Source: Gammaproteobacteria bacterium (GTDB lineage Bacteria > Pseudomonadota > Gammaproteobacteria > Pseudomonadales > Balneatricaceae). Taken from it: a stretch of 64,000 bases of DNA. Shown piece by piece: positions 7,512 to 16,011 of the stretch. Where the stretch lies: positions 1 through 64,000 of the forward strand of contig JASMLZ010000072.1 in the NCBI GenBank assembly GCA_030748435.1, in the 5' to 3' direction. Made by a program: the position numbers and the translations under genes. The notes beneath the pieces are model-generated. The model made no database searches, was not told the DNA's origin, and saw only the letters and a list, made by a program, of their open reading frames with translations. Each line of letters starts with the position of its first letter. The stretch's first letter is position 1.

Positions 7512-8855
7512 TTAAACCGTTAACAATAGGTACTCGCGCTCCCATGAGCTGATAACCTGTAAAAAGTTTTCGTTCTCTTTCTCTTTCACAGACAAGTAGG
7601 CCCGCACAAAGCGATCACCAAAAATTTCTCGCAGTGGCTCACAGCGATCCAACTGGACCAAAGCATCGGTCAGTGAACGGGGTAGTTCACGGGTCCCCTT
7701 ATCATAAGCACTACCTTCCACAGGCGCACTGGGCTCCAGTTTTTCAACAATGCCTAAATAACCACAAGCCAGACTTGCAGCCAAAGCCAGATATGGGTTG
7801 GCATCCGCGCCGCCAACCCGGTTCTCGACTCGAACATTGGGGCCACAGGCATCGGGCACCCTTAAACCAACGGTGCGATTATCATAGCCCCAGTGCACAT
7901 TAACAGGGGCCGATTCTTCTCGCATATAGCGCCGGTAGGAATTGACATTGGGAGCATAAAGGGCCATCACCGCCTTGGTATATTTCTGCATGCCGCCGAT
8001 ATAATGGCGCAGAGTTTCACTAATACCACCATCAGCAGCCATAAAGACATTATTACCATCTTTATCCAACAGACTCTGGTGGATATGCATAGAGCTGCCC
8101 GGCTGGCCCTCTACCGGCTTGGCCATAAAAGTTGCTGACATATCATGCTTTAAGGCAACTTCACGCAGGGTTCGCTTAAATAAAAATACCTGATCAGCAA
8201 GCCCCAGAGCTTCACCATGCAGGAAATTAATCTCCATCTGCCCCAGACCTTCTTCGTGAATCAAGGTCTCCACATCCAGATTCTGCGCTTCACAATAGTC
8301 ATAAACGTCTTCAAACAGAGGATCAAATTCATTTAACGCATCGATACTGTATGACTGACGACCAGTTTCCGCCCGCCCCGAACGGCCAACAGGTGGCTCC
8401 AAAGGAAAATCAGGGTCAAGATTGCGCTTGGTAAGGAAAAATTCTACCTCGGGCGCGACAATAGGCGTCAAACCCATATCGACATAGAGTTGCAGCACCC
8501 GTCGTAAAACAGTGCGCGGAGCCATATCAACCAGCTCACCCTGAGCATCATAGCAATCATGAATAATTTGGGCTGTGGGCTCTGCCGCCCAAGGCAAAAG
8601 CTGCAAAGTGCTGGGGTCAGGTCTTAAATAAATATCAATTTCAGCATCGTCAATCATGCTGTAATCGTTAGTATAGTCACCCGTAACTGTCAGCATCAGG
8701 ACACTTTCAGGCATACGAATAGTATTGCCTTCACTAAACTTGGAAGCTGGCATAATCTTACCGCGGGCAATCCCCGTCAGATCACTGATAATACACTCGA
8801 TTTCGGTGATCTTGTTATCTTGCAGCCAGTTTTGAATGGATTTTGAGGCACTCAT
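7512..8855 (-). CDS. puuA: Glutamine-synthetase family glutamate--putrescine ligase
   Basis: This 447-aa enzyme of the GlnA-like gamma-glutamylpolyamine synthetase group would attach glutamate to putrescine with ATP. The N-terminal beta-grasp (DLTGIARGKIMP) and C-terminal catalytic barrel are complete. Metal and ATP ligands occur in APEVEFF, GLGQMEINF and SSMHIHQSL. It lacks the regulatory adenylylation region of true GlnA. It starts seven bases after puuD and precedes the SpuC-like gene. A second paralog lies on the other strand (9988-11361), so which polyamine each prefers is open. Confidence 0.88.
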   Translation of the reverse strand: MSASKSIQNWLQDNKITEIECIISDLTGIARGKIMPASKFSEGNTIRMPESVLMLTVTGDYTNDYSMIDDAEIDIYLRPDPSTLQLLPWAAEPTAQIIHDCYDAQGELVDMAPRTVLRRVLQLYVDMGLTPIVAPEVEFFLTKRNLDPDFPLEPPVGRSGRAETGRQSYSIDALNEFDPLFEDVYDYCEAQNLDVETLIHEEGLGQMEINFLHGEALGLADQVFLFKRTLREVALKHDMSATFMAKPVEGQPGSSMHIHQSLLDKDGNNVFMAADGGISETLRHYIGGMQKYTKAVMALYAPNVNSYRRYMREESAPVNVHWGYDNRTVGLRVPDACGPNVRVENRVGGADANPYLALAASLACGYLGIVEKLEPSAPVEGSAYDKGTRELPRSLTDALVQLDRCEPLREIFGDRFVRAYLSVKEKENENFLQVISSWEREYLLLTV

Positions 8856-8862
8856 ATTTCAC

Positions 8863-9636
8863 CTATCTACTTTGCTGACGCTGCTGGCAGGCAGCCCGGA
8901 ATCCATCATAAATAGCACTATAAAATGGATCTTCCGTAACCTTATACTCCGGATGCCACTGTATAGCCATATTAAAGGCCTTGGCATTTGGATCACAAAA
9001 AGCCTCTATCAGCCCATCCGGTGCTACAGCTTCTATCTGTAAACCCGCACCTAGCTGTTTAACACCTTGCCCATGCAGGGAATTAACGGACGCCTGTTGC
9101 TGACCATACAGCTGCGCCAACACGCCATTGGGCGTTAGGCTAACAACATGGGCATGGCCATACTGCACCGCTCTGGAATCAGCCTTGTTCTCACGATGAT
9201 CCATAAAGGCATCCTGCTCATGCACATGCTGATGCAGAGTACCGCCATAGGCCACGTTCATTTCCTGTAAGCCACGACAGATGGCCAATAGCGGCACACC
9301 CTTGCTAATGGCCAACGGGATCAGCGCCAGGGTCAAGGCATCGCGCTGTGGTTCATGTAAGGTACCAGGGCGACTCGTCTCACCATAGTGGCAAGGCTCA
9401 ACATTACTGTAGCCACCCGGCAGCAAGACACCGTCCAAACCATCCAACAGGGCATGCAAATCCATACCTGAACCGGTACCTGTTGCCTTGCCATACTCAG
9501 TTAGTGCCGGAATTAACACCGGCACACCACCCACTGCATCAATAACAGAAGCTGCATACTTTTCACTCACACGGTGATAGGCGTGTAAGCCGTCTACTTG
9601 TGCTTCACACGTTAGGCCAACTATGGGTTTTCTCAT
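8863..9636 (-). CDS. puuD: Gamma-glutamyl-GABA hydrolase PuuD
   Basis: This 257-aa class-I glutamine amidotransferase-like hydrolase (peptidase C26) splits gamma-glutamyl-GABA to glutamate and GABA. The nucleophile elbow LLAICRGLQEMN places Cys120; the His-Glu pair is in QWHPEYKVT near residue 230. Length and motifs agree with PuuD/SpuA. It is the first gene of the leftward catabolic operon, divergent from the second ligase gene, and shares with it a 350-bp regulatory region. Confidence 0.92.
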   Translation of the reverse strand: MRKPIVGLTCEAQVDGLHAYHRVSEKYAASVIDAVGGVPVLIPALTEYGKATGTGSGMDLHALLDGLDGVLLPGGYSNVEPCHYGETSRPGTLHEPQRDALTLALIPLAISKGVPLLAICRGLQEMNVAYGGTLHQHVHEQDAFMDHRENKADSRAVQYGHAHVVSLTPNGVLAQLYGQQQASVNSLHGQGVKQLGAGLQIEAVAPDGLIEAFCDPNAKAFNMAIQWHPEYKVTEDPFYSAIYDGFRAACQQRQQSR

Positions 9637-9987
9637 AAGTTTACAGATGGTTTATTAGTCTTAAGGCAGTCTTCATTAAATGATCAGGCTTATAAAGCCC
9701 ATTTTTCTGAGGCCGCTTGGAGGGAGTACAATATCATAAAGAAGAAAACAAACACAATATCAGTGTACCATTATTTTGAACATAATAAATTATGCAAAAA
9801 ATTTATTAATATATTGTTTATTATACATATTTATTAATTTAATGGTGTTTAGTGACCGTCTATTTATCACAAAAGACAATGTCTTTGTCATATATTTCGA
9901 ACAAAAGTCCGGCTTTTGCTTGCAAGCAAAAAGGTTTCTGATACCATCGCCAACATACCCCTTTAATCATCACTACGAGTATTTATC
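9637..9987. promoter_or_regulatory. Divergent puuD / ligase regulatory region
   Basis: This 351-bp A+T-rich intergenic region has no credible gene. It contains two clear palindromes: AAAGACAATGTCTTT (9872-9886) and the perfect 18-mer TTTTGCTTGCAAGCAAAA (9914-9931), 57 bp before the plus-strand ATG. Either could be an operator for the PuuR-like regulator encoded at 12805-13377, but neither matches the enterobacterial PuuR site well enough to name it. Confidence 0.5.
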
Positions 9988-11361
9988 ATGGCCCATCAAG
10001 CTGCAGACCCTCAGGAAGCCGCCGATTTTCTTGCTGCTAACCCCGATCTGGTCGCCGTTGATCTACTGCTTCCAGACCAACACGGCGTCATGCGCGGCAA
10101 ACGTATTCCGGCCCATGATCTAGTGAAGGTTTATGAGTCAGGCATATTTTTACCCGGCTCGGTGTTTGCTTTGGATATTAATGGCAACACCGTAGAAAGT
10201 ACCAATATCGGCTTTGCTACGGGTGATTGTGATCAACCTTGTCGCCCTTTAAGCAACACCTTAGTGCCTGTGCCCTGGCAAAAAAACCCCATGGCTCAAT
10301 GCCTGCTCACCATGGAACAAGTACCTGGAGAGCCTTTTTTCGCTAATCCTCGACATGTGTTGGATCGTATTCTGGAACGCTTTAAAGCATTAGCCCTAAC
10401 GCCGGTGGTAGCCATAGAGCTGGAGTTTTACCTGACCGACCCTGAACGCCAGACCAATGGCCAACTTCAAGCGCCCATTTCACCGGTCCATGGTGGTCGT
10501 GAGACAGATACTCAGGTTTATTCTATGGACAATCTGGATGACTATGGCGAGCTATTGGAAGCGATTATGGCAGCTGCCAAAGTGCAGGGCATTCCTGCCT
10601 CAGCAGCTATCGCAGAATACGCACCCGGGCAGTTTGAAATCAACCTGCAGCATGTTGATAACCCATTATTGGCCTGTGATCAGGCCCTGATGCTAAAGCG
10701 GCTTATTCGTGCTGTCGCTCGCCAATACGGCTATGAGGCCACCTTTATGGCGAAGCCTTTCGCCGAACAAGCCGGCAATGGCATGCATATCCATATGAGT
10801 TTATTAGATGCCAAAGGCAATAATATCTTTGCTGCCGGCACAGCCCAAAGCAATAAATATTTGCGCCAAGCCTTGGCGGGCCTACAACACACCATGGCGG
10901 ATATGATGGGGATACTATGCCCCAAGGTGAATTCTTTACGGCGTTTTCAGCCCGACTTCTTTGTGCCCATGGCACCGACCTGGGGTATCGATAACCGCAC
11001 TGTCGCCTTGCGTATCCCTAACGGTGCAGCCACAGGGCGTCGTATTGAACATCGCGTAGCCGGTGCCGATGCCAACCCTTACCTTGCCATGTCCAGTCTC
11101 CTTGCCGGCACCCACTATGGTTTGACTAAGCAATTAACATTAGCCGCGCCAATCAAGGGTAATGCGCCCGAACAGGTCCAACCAAGCTTACCCCTGGACT
11201 GGCACAGCGCACAAAGCAAACTGGCACAAAGTGGCTTCGCTGAAACCTATCTGGGCGCCGATTTTCTGCATGTCTACCAAGCTGTACAAGAGGCTGAATA
11301 TAAACAGTTTAATAATCAGGTTACCAGTCTGGAAATAGACTGGTATCAACGTACGCTATAA
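9988..11361 (+). CDS. Second gamma-glutamylpolyamine synthetase paralog
   Basis: This 457-aa glutamine-synthetase-like protein is clearly diverged from the one at 7512-8855 but carries the same ligand motifs (AIELEFYL, YAPGQFEINL, GNGMHIHMSLL, ANPYLAMSSLLAG). It likely ligates glutamate to a polyamine or other monoamine. Two bases separate its stop from the FAD oxidase ATG, so the pair forms a ligase-oxidase unit, the first two steps of the Puu pathway. No strong SD precedes the ATG. It resembles the SpuI/PauA-type paralogs of pseudomonads, but exact substrate is unknown. Confidence 0.85.
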   Translation: MAHQAADPQEAADFLAANPDLVAVDLLLPDQHGVMRGKRIPAHDLVKVYESGIFLPGSVFALDINGNTVESTNIGFATGDCDQPCRPLSNTLVPVPWQKNPMAQCLLTMEQVPGEPFFANPRHVLDRILERFKALALTPVVAIELEFYLTDPERQTNGQLQAPISPVHGGRETDTQVYSMDNLDDYGELLEAIMAAAKVQGIPASAAIAEYAPGQFEINLQHVDNPLLACDQALMLKRLIRAVARQYGYEATFMAKPFAEQAGNGMHIHMSLLDAKGNNIFAAGTAQSNKYLRQALAGLQHTMADMMGILCPKVNSLRRFQPDFFVPMAPTWGIDNRTVALRIPNGAATGRRIEHRVAGADANPYLAMSSLLAGTHYGLTKQLTLAAPIKGNAPEQVQPSLPLDWHSAQSKLAQSGFAETYLGADFLHVYQAVQEAEYKQFNNQVTSLEIDWYQRTL

Positions 11362-11363
11362 AT

Positions 11364-12668
11364 ATGGCGTTCCACAGTGGACAGGCAAGTGGACAGGGAC
11401 ATACCCATTCCTGGTATGCCGCCAGCAGCAACCTTAAGTTAAGCCGGCCCCGTTTAGAGCAACATCTGGTGGCCGATGTATGCATTGTCGGCGCTGGCAT
11501 TACTGGCTTAAGCGCAGCTTTGGAACTGGCACAGCAGGGCTTGCAGGTGGCGGTATTAGAAGCTAACTGCATTGCCTGGGGTGCTTCCGGACGTAGTGGC
11601 GGGCAAATGATCTTTGGTTATGGCTGTGATATGTCCGTACTGGAAAAGGCAGCCGGAAAAAATATAGCTAAGGCCTTCTGGGATATGTCGCTGGAAGGTA
11701 TGGCACTGATCCGGCAACGCATTGACCAGCATCAGATTGACTGCAACCTGCAAGATGGCCACTTGCACGCAGCCATCAAGCCACGCCATATGCAAGAATT
11801 ACAGGCTTGGCAACAGTCTCTGCAAGAGGATTACGGTTACCAAAGCCTGCAATTATGGCAACAGCAGGATTTGCACGAGCACATAGCCAGCAAGCGTTAT
11901 CTGGGGGGACTATACGACAGCAACTCTGGCCATCTCCACCCTCTAAACTACACGCTTGGGCTGGCACAAGCGGCCCTTAATGCCGGCGTAAAAATCTTTG
12001 AACAGAGCCCGGTTATTAAAGTGGATACAAGTACTGGACAGCATCTATGCCACACCCCCAAGGGCCGAATTAAGGCCAACTATCTAGTCTATGCTGGTAA
12101 CGCTTATCTTGGCGATCTGGAGCCTCGTCTACGTAGCCGTATCATGCCTGTTGGTACCTATATTGGCGCCACCAGCCCGTTAGGCAAAGAGCAAGCCAAA
12201 AAATTAATCCGCAATAATATGGCTGTGGCCGACATGAACTATGCGTTGGACTACTTCCGCTTCAGTGACGATTACCGGCTATTATTTGGCGGCCGGGTAA
12301 GTTACACCACCATAGCGCCAGCTAACTTAAAAAAGACCATGTATAAGCGTATGACACAAGTCTTCCCCCAACTCAAAGATATTACGCTGGACTTCGCCTG
12401 GGGTGGTAATATCGCCATCACCATGAACCGTGGCCCACATTTTGGCCATCTGGGCAACGATATTTATTTTGCTCAGGGGTTTTCTGGTCACGGCATTGCC
12501 ACCACTAATCTGGCAGGCAAGTTAATGGCAGAAGCCATTACCGGGCAAGCCGGACGTCTGGATTTATTTAACCAGCTTAAACATATGCCGTTTCCGGGCG
12601 GCACCTTGTGGCGCACACCAGCTCTGTTGTTAGCTACCGCTTGGTATCGCCTGCGCGATTATTGGTAG
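11364..12668 (+). CDS. puuB: FAD-dependent gamma-glutamylpolyamine oxidase (PuuB-like)
   Basis: This 434-aa member of the DAO/GlpD oxidoreductase family would oxidise gamma-glutamylputrescine to the aldehyde, releasing ammonia and H2O2. The FAD dinucleotide-binding motif VCIVGAGITGLSAALELA begins near residue 36, and the substrate/FAD C-terminal motif FAQGFSGHGIATTNLAGKL is present. The N-terminal tract HSWYAAS matches the PuuB/OrdL group. It is translationally close to the upstream ligase. No aldehyde dehydrogenase (PuuC) is in the window, so that step must be encoded elsewhere. Confidence 0.88.
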   Translation: MAFHSGQASGQGHTHSWYAASSNLKLSRPRLEQHLVADVCIVGAGITGLSAALELAQQGLQVAVLEANCIAWGASGRSGGQMIFGYGCDMSVLEKAAGKNIAKAFWDMSLEGMALIRQRIDQHQIDCNLQDGHLHAAIKPRHMQELQAWQQSLQEDYGYQSLQLWQQQDLHEHIASKRYLGGLYDSNSGHLHPLNYTLGLAQAALNAGVKIFEQSPVIKVDTSTGQHLCHTPKGRIKANYLVYAGNAYLGDLEPRLRSRIMPVGTYIGATSPLGKEQAKKLIRNNMAVADMNYALDYFRFSDDYRLLFGGRVSYTTIAPANLKKTMYKRMTQVFPQLKDITLDFAWGGNIAITMNRGPHFGHLGNDIYFAQGFSGHGIATTNLAGKLMAEAITGQAGRLDLFNQLKHMPFPGGTLWRTPALLLATAWYRLRDYW

Positions 12669-12804
12669 TCCAAACGGCTATGCCATGGGTTTATCCTGAA
12701 TTCCCCAGTTGACCGTACATTGGTCTTTTAACGTATTGAATATGAGCAATATTTGACAAAAGAGCCTTTCACCAGTTGGGTGAAGCACTATGTGAAATCC
12801 AGGC

Positions 12805-13377
12805 TTATTTGCCGATTGCTGTCTGATCAGGGTGGGTGGAAGTGGGTCCGGTATTGGCGCTGATAACGATCGCCGTATGCTGCCCAAGATTGCGGAATCG
12901 ATGGGGTAGCGTGGTGCGAAAAAAATAGCCGTCCCCAGGCTGTAAATGATAGATTTTGTAATCTACGGTGAGTTCAATTTCACCTTCGATAACAGTGCCT
13001 GCTTCTTCGCCCTCATACTTAATCATCTCCGCACCTGTGTCAGCACCGGGCGGGTAGGTTTCTTTGAGCATGGACAGACCTCGATCTGGAATATTATGGC
13101 CAATCAGTTGCAAAGCCACCCCCTGCGCCTGCATTTCTGCCTGCTCGTGGGCACGAAAGATCACTTGATCTGATTTCACCAAATCCAGTGTAAAAAATTC
13201 TTCCACACTCATGGGAAACCCCTTTAGCACTTTTAACAAAGAGCTAAAGGAAGGGCTAACAGTATTTTTCTCAATCATGGAAATGGTGCTATTGGTTACA
13301 CCTGCGCGCTTGGCTAATTCACGTTGCGACAACCCATGCCGCTTGCGAATCACCTGTAGGCGCTCACCTAAGTCCAC
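12805..13377 (-). CDS. puuR: PuuR-like XRE-cupin transcriptional regulator
   Basis: This 190-aa repressor candidate has an N-terminal HTH_XRE domain (about 5-60; SQRELAKRAGVTNSTISMIEKN) and a C-terminal cupin_2 sensor domain (about 105-180; YPPGADTGAEMIKYEGEEAG). This architecture is that of PuuR, which responds to putrescine. The start is GTG, preceded by GAGGGGG five bases upstream. It lies convergent to puuB, next to the pathway it probably controls. An inverted pair ATCAAACA / TGTTTGAT lies upstream of its start and may be an autoregulatory site. Confidence 0.86.
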   Translation of the reverse strand: MDLGERLQVIRKRHGLSQRELAKRAGVTNSTISMIEKNTVSPSFSSLLKVLKGFPMSVEEFFTLDLVKSDQVIFRAHEQAEMQAQGVALQLIGHNIPDRGLSMLKETYPPGADTGAEMIKYEGEEAGTVIEGEIELTVDYKIYHLQPGDGYFFRTTLPHRFRNLGQHTAIVISANTGPTSTHPDQTAIGK

Positions 13378-13412
13378 AACAACCCCCTCAAGAATACCAA
13401 TTAGTTTAAAAT

Positions 13413-13461
13413 ATCAAACAAAAAGCTTTTATAGACCTAACTTTAGCAAAATATGTTTGAT
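13413..13461. promoter_or_regulatory. Inverted repeat upstream of puuR
   Basis: ATCAAACA (13413-13420) and TGTTTGAT (13454-13461) are perfect inverted arms 33 bp apart, in the 98-bp gap between the kinase stop and the regulator GTG. The arrangement suits an operator bound by a dimer or DNA loop. Its link to PuuR is an inference. Confidence 0.35.
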
Positions 13462-13475
13462 TTTTCACACAAATT

Positions 13476-15266
13476 TTATTCCTTTTGTGCAAACTGAGCT
13501 GGCAGTTTGGCACAGGTATTAACCCCTTCCCCTACGGCTGTGGAGGTTTTAATACTACCACCCAGACTTTTTACTCGCTCCGCAATACCATTGAGGCCAT
13601 AGCCCTTTTCCAGACTAGCTTGGTCGAAGCCAATACCATTATCAATCACACAGATACACACACCTTCTGGCTCTTGATGCAACTGCACAGTGATCTTACT
13701 GGCCTTGGCATATTTGGCTGCATTGTTAAGTAACTCTTGTGTTATACGATAGCTGGCAATAATATAAATCTCATCCATGGAATCAATGGCGTTATCTATA
13801 TCCACCTCTACCCCAATGCCTTGCTCAGCGAATTTAAAGCCATTAATACATTGCTCAATTGCGACCTTTAAGCCAAATGTATCCAACGCCTCTGGACGCA
13901 GGCGTTGAATCAGGTTTTGCATGCTTTCGTACAGGTTATCACTGCGCCAAAAAATATCTGCCGCATGCTGATGCACATCATCGCTACTGTCGCTTTGGCT
14001 AACAATTTGGGCACTGATTTTAATAGCCGTTAACGTTTGCCCAAACTCATCATGCAACTCCCTGGCCAGATAGTGGTAATTGGCCTCTTCAAGGCGCACA
14101 ATCTGCCTCGCTAGACGCTTATTTTCATCACTGGTCCGCTGCAGATCAACCGTACGTTTTGTCACCATATGTTCCAACTGATCATGTTGTTGTGCCAAGT
14201 CAATTAGAGCACTATCTCGCTGCATTTCGCTGCGGCGTTTGGCTGTGGCAGTGCGGAAAAACACAAAGAAACCCAACAACAACAATAATGTCAGGACCAT
14301 TAATTGATTAAGTTGGCCTTGATACAGGCCAATTGGTTGCGTAATTTGAATTTTTAATGCTTGACCAAACTGCCCCAAATTATACTCCTGTGTTAGTTCA
14401 CCTAACTGCCAAACCGGTGCAACATCAAACAGTAGTGTGGGCTGTTGTTTGGCGGCCAATTTTTGCTGCTCACCATAGGACATAGTTATGCTGGCCCGTG
14501 GAATGGCCAGATGAGCAGCCTCCAACATGGAGTCTGTACGTACCAGCATAGCTGCCACCAAAGTGCCTACAGCATCGGCTCCTGATGCCTTGACCAGCTT
14601 ATTAACTGATTTGTAGAGAATATAGCCCTTGCCACCTTCTCTCAGGTTGTAGGGCAAGGTGGCGGCTGTTTGGCCCGTGGATAGTCCCTTGATTAAAGGT
14701 TCCCGCATGGCCTTGGCCGACATCATGTCAAAACCCAAAATACTCCGTACTTCTTCGACTAAGGGGCTGATAAAAAATACGGGGAACATAACCGGTGTAT
14801 CATTAAACAGATTAAACGGCTTAGTCGGTTTGCCACTGGCATTGTTACGAGAAGCATAACGATAAACCTTGTAATCTTGCAGCCCTTTTTCTTGCATATC
14901 TTCAGCAAAGGCTTGCTGGTCTTCTGGCCTTATACCAACCAATGCTTCAAACATATAGATTTGACCATGGGCTGCAACCATACCTTCGGTATAGTCCCGT
15001 ACGCGCTGGAGATCAACTGGGCCAAGAGCCTGCAGCAAGCTGGCAAAGCCGGACAGTGCAGCGTCATTAATGATTAACTGCTCTTGAATGCGATTGAGGG
15101 CGTGACTGGTTTGACGATTAAATTCTATCTCCTGATCAGTAATACTGGCTTTAGTAAACAAAACTATGGAGATGCTCAAAAGGCACAAAAAGATGATAAA
15201 GCGCCCAAGAAAAAAGTGCCACATCGTCGATTTTTGCTGCTGTTTGGTTGGTTGTAAGTCACTCAT
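13476..15266 (-). CDS. CHASE-domain sensor histidine kinase (HisKA_3 type)
   Basis: This 596-aa membrane sensor kinase has TM1 at about 17-38, a CHASE periplasmic domain (about 70-300, with the GFDMMSAKAMREPLIKG core), TM2 at about 321-338, a coiled linker, a HisKA_3 dimerisation domain with the phosphoacceptor H405 (ARELHDEFGQTL), and a HATPase_c domain (ELLNNAAKYAKA; DNGIGF). It belongs to the NarX/DegS class, whose partners are LuxR-type response regulators. No such regulator is adjacent, so it is an orphan here. The CHASE ligand is unknown; a link to polyamines is only positional. Confidence 0.88.
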   Translation of the reverse strand: MSDLQPTKQQQKSTMWHFFLGRFIIFLCLLSISIVLFTKASITDQEIEFNRQTSHALNRIQEQLIINDAALSGFASLLQALGPVDLQRVRDYTEGMVAAHGQIYMFEALVGIRPEDQQAFAEDMQEKGLQDYKVYRYASRNNASGKPTKPFNLFNDTPVMFPVFFISPLVEEVRSILGFDMMSAKAMREPLIKGLSTGQTAATLPYNLREGGKGYILYKSVNKLVKASGADAVGTLVAAMLVRTDSMLEAAHLAIPRASITMSYGEQQKLAAKQQPTLLFDVAPVWQLGELTQEYNLGQFGQALKIQITQPIGLYQGQLNQLMVLTLLLLLGFFVFFRTATAKRRSEMQRDSALIDLAQQHDQLEHMVTKRTVDLQRTSDENKRLARQIVRLEEANYHYLARELHDEFGQTLTAIKISAQIVSQSDSSDDVHQHAADIFWRSDNLYESMQNLIQRLRPEALDTFGLKVAIEQCINGFKFAEQGIGVEVDIDNAIDSMDEIYIIASYRITQELLNNAAKYAKASKITVQLHQEPEGVCICVIDNGIGFDQASLEKGYGLNGIAERVKSLGGSIKTSTAVGEGVNTCAKLPAQFAQKE

Positions 15267-15582
15267 ATGATTTTATCAGCCAGAGATTCCTTCGTTGGGC
15301 TCGCAATAACAAAAATACGCCTTGCCTGCACACTGCACCTTTACTGCACAGCAGCAGAACAGCGTTGAACCCGTCAAAAATAATGTCGTTGATTTACTAG
15401 CAGTGTATCATGCTTAGCCATGCCCACCAAAGACCAAAAACCATTGCCTTAGTGCTTGCCAACAGGCTCTGTAATAGTAGCGAGAAATGGTTTGCAGGAT
15501 GTGCCAAAAAGCGGGTGAAAACATCACCAACAGTCTAGCCAAGGCCGTTTTGGGTGCCTTATAGACCAGCCCACACAGCCGT
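15267..15582. other. Intergenic region without recognised gene
   Basis: This 316-bp region lies between the kinase start and the end of the small gene at 15583. I see no ORF, tRNA or strong stem-loop. It must hold the kinase promoter, but no consensus hexamers stand out. Confidence 0.5.
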
Positions 15583-16005
15583 CTATGGTGTTATTTCCAC
15601 AAGGCTCTTGTCATCCATATCATAGGGATAAGAACCGACAAAGCGGAGGGTTTCATCCGTATAAATTTTGGTTTTTTTGGGGCGGTATTCATAATCAAAT
15701 AACAACAATATCCAGGCGATCTGTGGCTCACCCATCTTCTTGATCTTGTGTTCCACCAAACTGGCATAGCCACTGGCATAGGAGCAAGGGCCAAGGATAT
15801 CCATGATCGGGGCAAGACCTTCTGCAACACCATTAAGCTCCAGATTTTCCACATCGACATCGGTCATATGAAAGTTCTGCATCCATAGCTCCTGGCCATC
15901 CATATTGGCGGTAAAATAGGCATCGGTAATTTGATCGTAAGGCTGCGTAGAAAACCAAACTGATACCTTACCTTGTTTGGCAAATTTAAACTCGGTTGTC
16001 ATCAT
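15583..16005 (-). CDS. Hypothetical protein in the glmUS operon
   Basis: This 140-aa protein of unknown function begins six bases after the glmS stop, probably as the third gene of a glmU-glmS operon. Two consecutive ATGs (16005 and 16002) could serve as start, and no SD is visible. It is acidic, soluble-looking, and has the pattern KVSVWFSTQPYDQI near the N-terminus and IAWILLLFDYEY in the C-terminal half. This vaguely resembles small bacterial immunity-type proteins (such as the Imm22 group), but I would not assign it. No toxin gene is adjacent. Confidence 0.7.
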   Translation of the reverse strand: MMTTEFKFAKQGKVSVWFSTQPYDQITDAYFTANMDGQELWMQNFHMTDVDVENLELNGVAEGLAPIMDILGPCSYASGYASLVEHKIKKMGEPQIAWILLLFDYEYRPKKTKIYTDETLRFVGSYPYDMDDKSLVEITP

Positions 16006-16011
16006 TTATGC

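Noticed and set aside
15583..16005. Calling the glmS-adjacent gene an Imm22-type immunity protein
   Set aside because: The resemblance is only a loose N-terminal pattern from memory, with no toxin nearby; left as hypothetical.
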